DNA from: Ricinus communis
Taxonomy: Eukaryota; Streptophyta; Magnoliopsida; Malpighiales; Euphorbiaceae
DNA: 64,000 nucleotides
Reading direction: 5' to 3'
NCBI RefSeq assembly: GCF_019578655.1
Contig: NC_063262.1
Location: 7,199,582-7,263,581 of the forward strand
A program made the position numbers and the translations under genes. Below are positions 60,001-64,000 of this stretch, one piece after another (within the stretch, counting starts at the first letter, position 1; every line of letters begins with the position of its first letter). The notes under the pieces are model-generated. The model had not been told where the DNA came from. It saw nothing but the letters and a program-made list of their open reading frames with translations, and searched no databases.

Positions 60001-62600
60001 TTTTTTATATGTTAAGTGTTTTTCAGTTGTTTATACTCTGATGATAATTATTTTATATATTCTTAAGAAAAATCTCTTAAACAAATTGGAAAAGATATAC
60101 AAAAGGAGATTGATATTAAGATTTCTCTCTTGAAATTTTCTAAATGCCATTTCCCAAATTGATGCATTCTTTAGTATAGTAACTAGAGACAACACTTGTT
60201 TTCCTCTAAACGGAAATACTGTGACGATTCTTCTTCATTTTATCTAATTAAAAAGTCTTTCATCCATAGTTGATAAGTAAAACTTGTGAGAGACAAGTAA
60301 ACTTAACTACAGTGAAAAAATACATATTATTCTTGTTATAAGGATGAGTTTTTTCTCTGAGCTTCATTGACCGTATTGATTGAATAATTGTACGCAGCAT
60401 CTTGGTTGTGTTTGACATTGATAAAAAAACATATTCCAATTGATTGCTATACTAAATGACAAATCAACTTTATTATCATTTGGCAAGTTTTTAAACAAGT
60501 CCAATTTTTGAATATCATACTCAAATCAATATTAACTCCCATAAAGGAAAACAAACAAACTTCATTAAGAAAGGCAAACAGTAACTCCCATGCAGGAAAA
60601 CTAACAAACTTCATTAAGAAAGACAAACAGACTCTCATAAGGGTATGTTCTTTTCGTAAAAAATTAAATCTTAAGAATTTAAAGTCCCGAGACTCATAAT
60701 TTTCAAGCTTTACAATTTATTGTTCTTAATAGGTGAATTTTAAAATTCTATTTTTCATATTTAAAATTTCATTATTCCTTTTATATTAGAAATTACATAG
60801 AAGTTTCATAATAAATTCAAATGTTTTACGTATTTTAATATTATAAAATATGCTAATATGATCTTAACTTCTGCTTATTAATTTTTGAATATTAGATATT
60901 TATATTAAAATTACAATTGAAATAAAATTTAATATAGAAAAATAACAAAATTAATTTTTTAAATAACAATATTTTAATATTATTAAAGATTATAACTAAA
61001 AATTTGAATTTAAATATATAGCTTTAAATCTTTATCTTTTGGATTTAGAGTATTTAAAAAGTCTAAGGCTAAAAATACTTTAGAAATTATCTTTCTTATA
61101 TATCTAAATTTATTTTTTACAAATTTAAATTCTTACGAATTTAAATTTTAATCTTCAATTATATAAAAAACAGTTGAATTTTGTAAATTTCTTACAACTC
61201 TAATTTCTATCATTATTTTCTTATTAAAGAACAAACCCTAAAGGAAAAAAGAAACAAACTCCTATAAAGGGAGAAAAAACGAAAGACTTATGATATTTCA
61301 TCAACAAAACTAACAAATAACTAAAAAAGAAAAAGTAAGTCTAACATAAAATTCTAAATAAATTCTCAACCAAATAAATTTATCTTTATTGAGAGGTCTT
61401 GATCATTTTCAAAAGTTGAAATCTCAATAATTATTAAATGTTTTCATATGTTTTTAATTTGCCACCTATTTTTCAAATTCTCTACTAAAAAAATATAGGA
61501 GTTTCTATCAAAATCGATACATTCTAACCAATTATACAAATAAAATAAAAATATAATTTGTTTGTTTATTATAATTAAAAAAATTATTAGAAGAAAAAGA
61601 AAAAAAAAACTAATGAAGAATTAAAATTAGCTATTATTAACAGTAAAGAAAAGCCGCTGACAACAGTAAAAGAAAAGTGTAGAATTGGAGTTAGACGATT
61701 TTTCTTGTTACTTATACTATTATCTAATTAATTAAGTTATTACTCAATTTAATTGAATAGAATTCAGATAAATACCGACAAATTGAATGTAAATTGCCAC
61801 CCCAACCATTTTAATTTCCAAATATTCTATTAAGTCTTTATATTTCGGCTATTTTATATTTAATTTCCAAATACATATATTTTAGCTTCTATAAAAAATT
61901 TTATAAAATAATATCTTCTATACTTCAAATAATTGAAAAATTAAACATATATTTATTTTAAACTGCTATAATACTCATTACCGGCAATCACCACCGTCGT
62001 TATCATTCCTTTCATCACCCAAATCGCTGTCATTAAGCTCCAAGTTTTGATAGACTTTATTTCTTTTATTAATGTAATTTTAAAAGTATATTAGGAATGA
62101 CTCAATTGGATTTATTTTTAGATATCGTCTCCAAAAGTTTATTTCTAGAGCTAGAAAATATTTCTATTTAAATTTAAATACAGTGAGTACTATTTCACTT
62201 AAATAGAAAATTAAACTGGATCATTTTAATTTAGAAATTTAATATTTTTTTAGTTTGATTTTATTTTAAATGGTTTCAAAATAAATATCTTTTATATTAT
62301 TAAATTATAAATTTTTCATAAATACTATAATTAAAAAATTTTAAGGATTGAATATTTTGCTATATTATAATTTTATTTTTAAATGAAGTCAAATTTATAA
62401 CACTTATGAGAACTCACAAGATTATTTATCAGGTTAAATATATATCCACTTGCTGATTGACTGAAAATGTATGCATGCAGGCCATTTATATCTGATAAAA
62501 ATAAGGCCATTTACGTGTTTAAATGGTAACAAGAATACGGTTTCAAGTGCTTAAATGCTAAAATAATAAGTTGAAGGGTCTAAAAGAATTAAACTGTTAA
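60001..62600. other. Intergenic DNA left of the FLZ gene
   Basis: AT-rich. A 48-bp unit (AACTCCCATAAAGGAAAACA and on) is repeated about 2.2 times at 60534-60640. No other feature can be supported, and distal promoter elements of the FLZ gene cannot be told apart by eye. Confidence 0.5.
60534..60640. repeat. 48-bp tandem repeat, ~2.2 copies
   Basis: AACTCCCATAAAGGAAAAC at 60534 and AACTCCCATGCAGGAAAAC at 60582, both followed by AACAAACTTCATTAAGAAAG, then a partial third copy ACTCTCATAAGG at about 60631. Confidence 0.75.
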
Positions 62601-62610
62601 CTCTGAATGT

Positions 62611-62909
62611 CTATATATGCATTAATCCAAAAAAAATAAATGAGTAAGCAAATAAAAAATAATTTAAAGAGCATTAAAGCAAAGGAGAGAGAGAGATGGA
62701 ATGACGTGGAGTTCATAGGACCCAGTGCCCGCAAGCAACGGCCAAGATTCTATCCGAGTCTCCTTCTTCCATTCCTCCATTTTATCTTCTCTGCTTACCC
62801 TTCTCATTCTCTCCAACTCTACAACTCTCAAACCACACTCTCTCTCTCTCTCTCTCTCTATCTTTGCTGTACTTTCTTTCTTTATAGAAAGAAAAAGAAA
62901 AAAGAAAAG
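62611..62909 (+). promoter_or_regulatory. Core promoter and 5' UTR of the FLZ gene
   Basis: A TATA-like CTATATATGC at 62611-62620 could place the transcript start near 62640-62650. The presumed leader of about 260 nt has a (CT)11 tract at 62838-62859. An ATG at 62640 is in frame with the main ORF and no stop intervenes, but the encoded extension is low-complexity Ser/Leu and basic sequence, so I treat it as leader. Confidence 0.5.
62838..62859 (+). repeat. (CT)11 tract in the FLZ 5' leader
   Basis: 22 nt of pure CT, 50 nt before the start codon. Such tracts are common in plant leaders. It is complementary to the GA tract in the 3' UTR of the same gene. Confidence 0.9.
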
Positions 62910-63750
62910 ATGTTGCTGGGGAAGCGTCCACGGCCACCTATCAGAAGAACAACAAGCATGTCAGGCATTAACGTTGATCTTCCTAACATCGATGCTCTAG
63001 AGGCCTCTGATTATCAAAATCATCATCCGAATAACAATAATAATCATAGTAATAGCAGTAACAATCATAACAGCCAGCAATATGGTTCATACGAATACGA
63101 TCAACGTTTTTTGGCTGCCACCATGTTATCACCAAGAAACGTCCCAACAAGAAGAAATTCTGCTGATTACTTGGAAACTGCTAATTTCTTGAGGACTTGT
63201 GGCCTCTGTCAACGCCGTTTGGCTCCTGGGAAAGATATTTACATGTACAGGTATATTTGGTTTCTTTTACTTCAACTTCTTTGATGGGTTTCCTCTTTTC
63301 CTTTTCCTTTTCCTTTTGGCTTTTCTTTTTCTTCTTTTCTTGAATGATTTTAGTTTTGAAGATTGGCCAATATATATTTAAAAGGTCAATATATTATTAG
63401 CTAGAGTTTGTTTTACTTGTGGTTTATGAATATATGCAAACTTGAATCGTAATCAAAGTTCGTTGCAGTATTTATTTTTTGTTTATACAAATAATTTGAT
63501 TTATATATGTTAATTTGTTGTTGATAATTTTGTTAAAAATTATTTGTTATATGGCAGGGGGGATACAGCCTTTTGTAGTCTAGAGTGCAGAGAAAAACAG
63601 ATGAAGCATGATGAGAGAAAAGAAAAGTGTATTAATGCTATTATGGGATCAAAGAAGGAAGATCGCCATGCATCACCATCCACAACTAATTCAGCTTCCA
63701 AATCTTCTTCTTCTTCTTCTAGGAAAACTGAGACTGTGGCTGCTGCTTGA
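62910..63750 (+). CDS. FCS-like zinc finger (FLZ, DUF581) protein
   Basis: Two exons, 62910-63250 and 63558-63750, with a GT-AG intron of 307 bp splitting an Arg codon, give 177 residues. The start MLLGKRPRPPIRRTTSMSGI is the typical opening of one FLZ subgroup. An Asn/His/Ser-rich stretch follows (residues about 36-56). The FLZ domain is at about 93-138: C97 and C100 in TCGLC, then C120 and C124 in FCSLEC with the signature Phe-Cys-Ser at 119-121, so all zinc ligands are present. A basic helix (REKQMKHDERKEK) follows, then a Ser-rich tail. FLZ proteins are plant adaptors that bind the SnRK1 kinase subunits through this domain and take part in sugar, stress and senescence signalling. That role is family knowledge, not seen here. 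The intron inside the FLZ domain is usual for the family. Confidence 0.96.
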
Positions 63751-64000
63751 CTTGGAAGACTGTAGACAGATATAATAGGCATGGAGGGAGGGAGAGAGAG
63801 AGAGAGAGAGAGTGTCCATTGGCCCATCAAGCTCCATTAATTCACTGAACCCATCAACAAAAATCATTTTACATGATGAGTTATAATGATGAAAGATATT
63901 ATGATTAATTAATAATTACTTTTAATTGGGTTAAATTATGTAAGAAAAAAGAAAAGAAAATGGCAGGGGGTGCTGTTATGTATGGATGCTTCTTAATGGA
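63751..64000 (+). other. 3' UTR and downstream flank of the FLZ gene
   Basis: A (GA)n tract of 21 nt at 63792-63812 lies about 40 nt after the stop. Further on the sequence is AT-rich to the window edge. No clear AATAAA was picked; AATTAATAATTA near 63905 is a possible weak signal. Confidence 0.5.

Noticed and set aside
63540..63830. Minus-strand 96-codon frame at the FLZ 3' end
   Set aside because: It is antisense of FLZ exon 2 and of the GA tract, giving Ser/Leu repeats.

Overview
This is a nuclear genome window from a dicot plant. It is strongly AT-rich, its genes have GT-AG introns, and it is full of decayed LINE, Ty1/copia and MITE-type elements. I cannot place the species from sequence alone; the general look would fit a rosid such as a Euphorbiaceae, but that is only an impression. 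Only two loci look like intact host genes: an eight-exon GH5 glucan 1,3-beta-glucosidase-like gene (38466-45944) and a two-exon FLZ (FCS-like zinc finger) gene (62910-63750).

Layout. 1-7500: AT-rich DNA with two Tourist-like MITEs, an LTR-like non-coding stretch carrying an array of TTCACGGCCGTGAA-type motifs, and an intact-looking 3' fragment (last two exons) of a GH5 gene. 7.7-10.9 kb: two head-to-head LINE remnants. 12.6-14.5 kb: a GC-richer block of unknown nature ending in an A-run. 16.29-21.24 kb: one complete LTR-to-LTR copia element on the minus strand with 5-bp target duplications, a primer site and a polypurine tract, but a damaged pol. 22.2-23.6 kb: a GH5 copy with five clean 3' exons and no visible exons 1-3. 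24-31 kb: AT-rich intergenic DNA with a degenerate tandem repeat, a LINE tail and a SINE-like sequence. 31.3-35.1 kb: a GH5 pseudogene with many frameshifts and stops that has lost exon 3. 38.5-45.9 kb: the intact GH5 gene, with very large introns 2 and 3. 46.4-50.7 kb: a possible CACTA remnant, a LINE remnant and a copia remnant. 50.7-57.6 kb: intergenic DNA with nothing I can name. 57.6-60 kb: a LINE remnant. 62.6-63.8 kb: the FLZ gene.

The organising theme is a direct-repeat tandem array of four GH5 loci, all on the plus strand. Going rightward they keep exons 7-8, then 4-8, then 1-2 and 4-8 (broken), then 1-8 (intact). The last two share about 220 bp of promoter and several hundred bp of 3' flank, so they come from a segmental duplication. 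The full-length product is predicted to be secreted, with a fascin-like beta-trefoil region ahead of a GH5 barrel, and to act on wall or apoplastic beta-glucosides. The FLZ protein belongs to a family of SnRK1-binding adaptors and has no obvious functional link to the GH5 array. Most of the remaining sequence is mobile-element debris.
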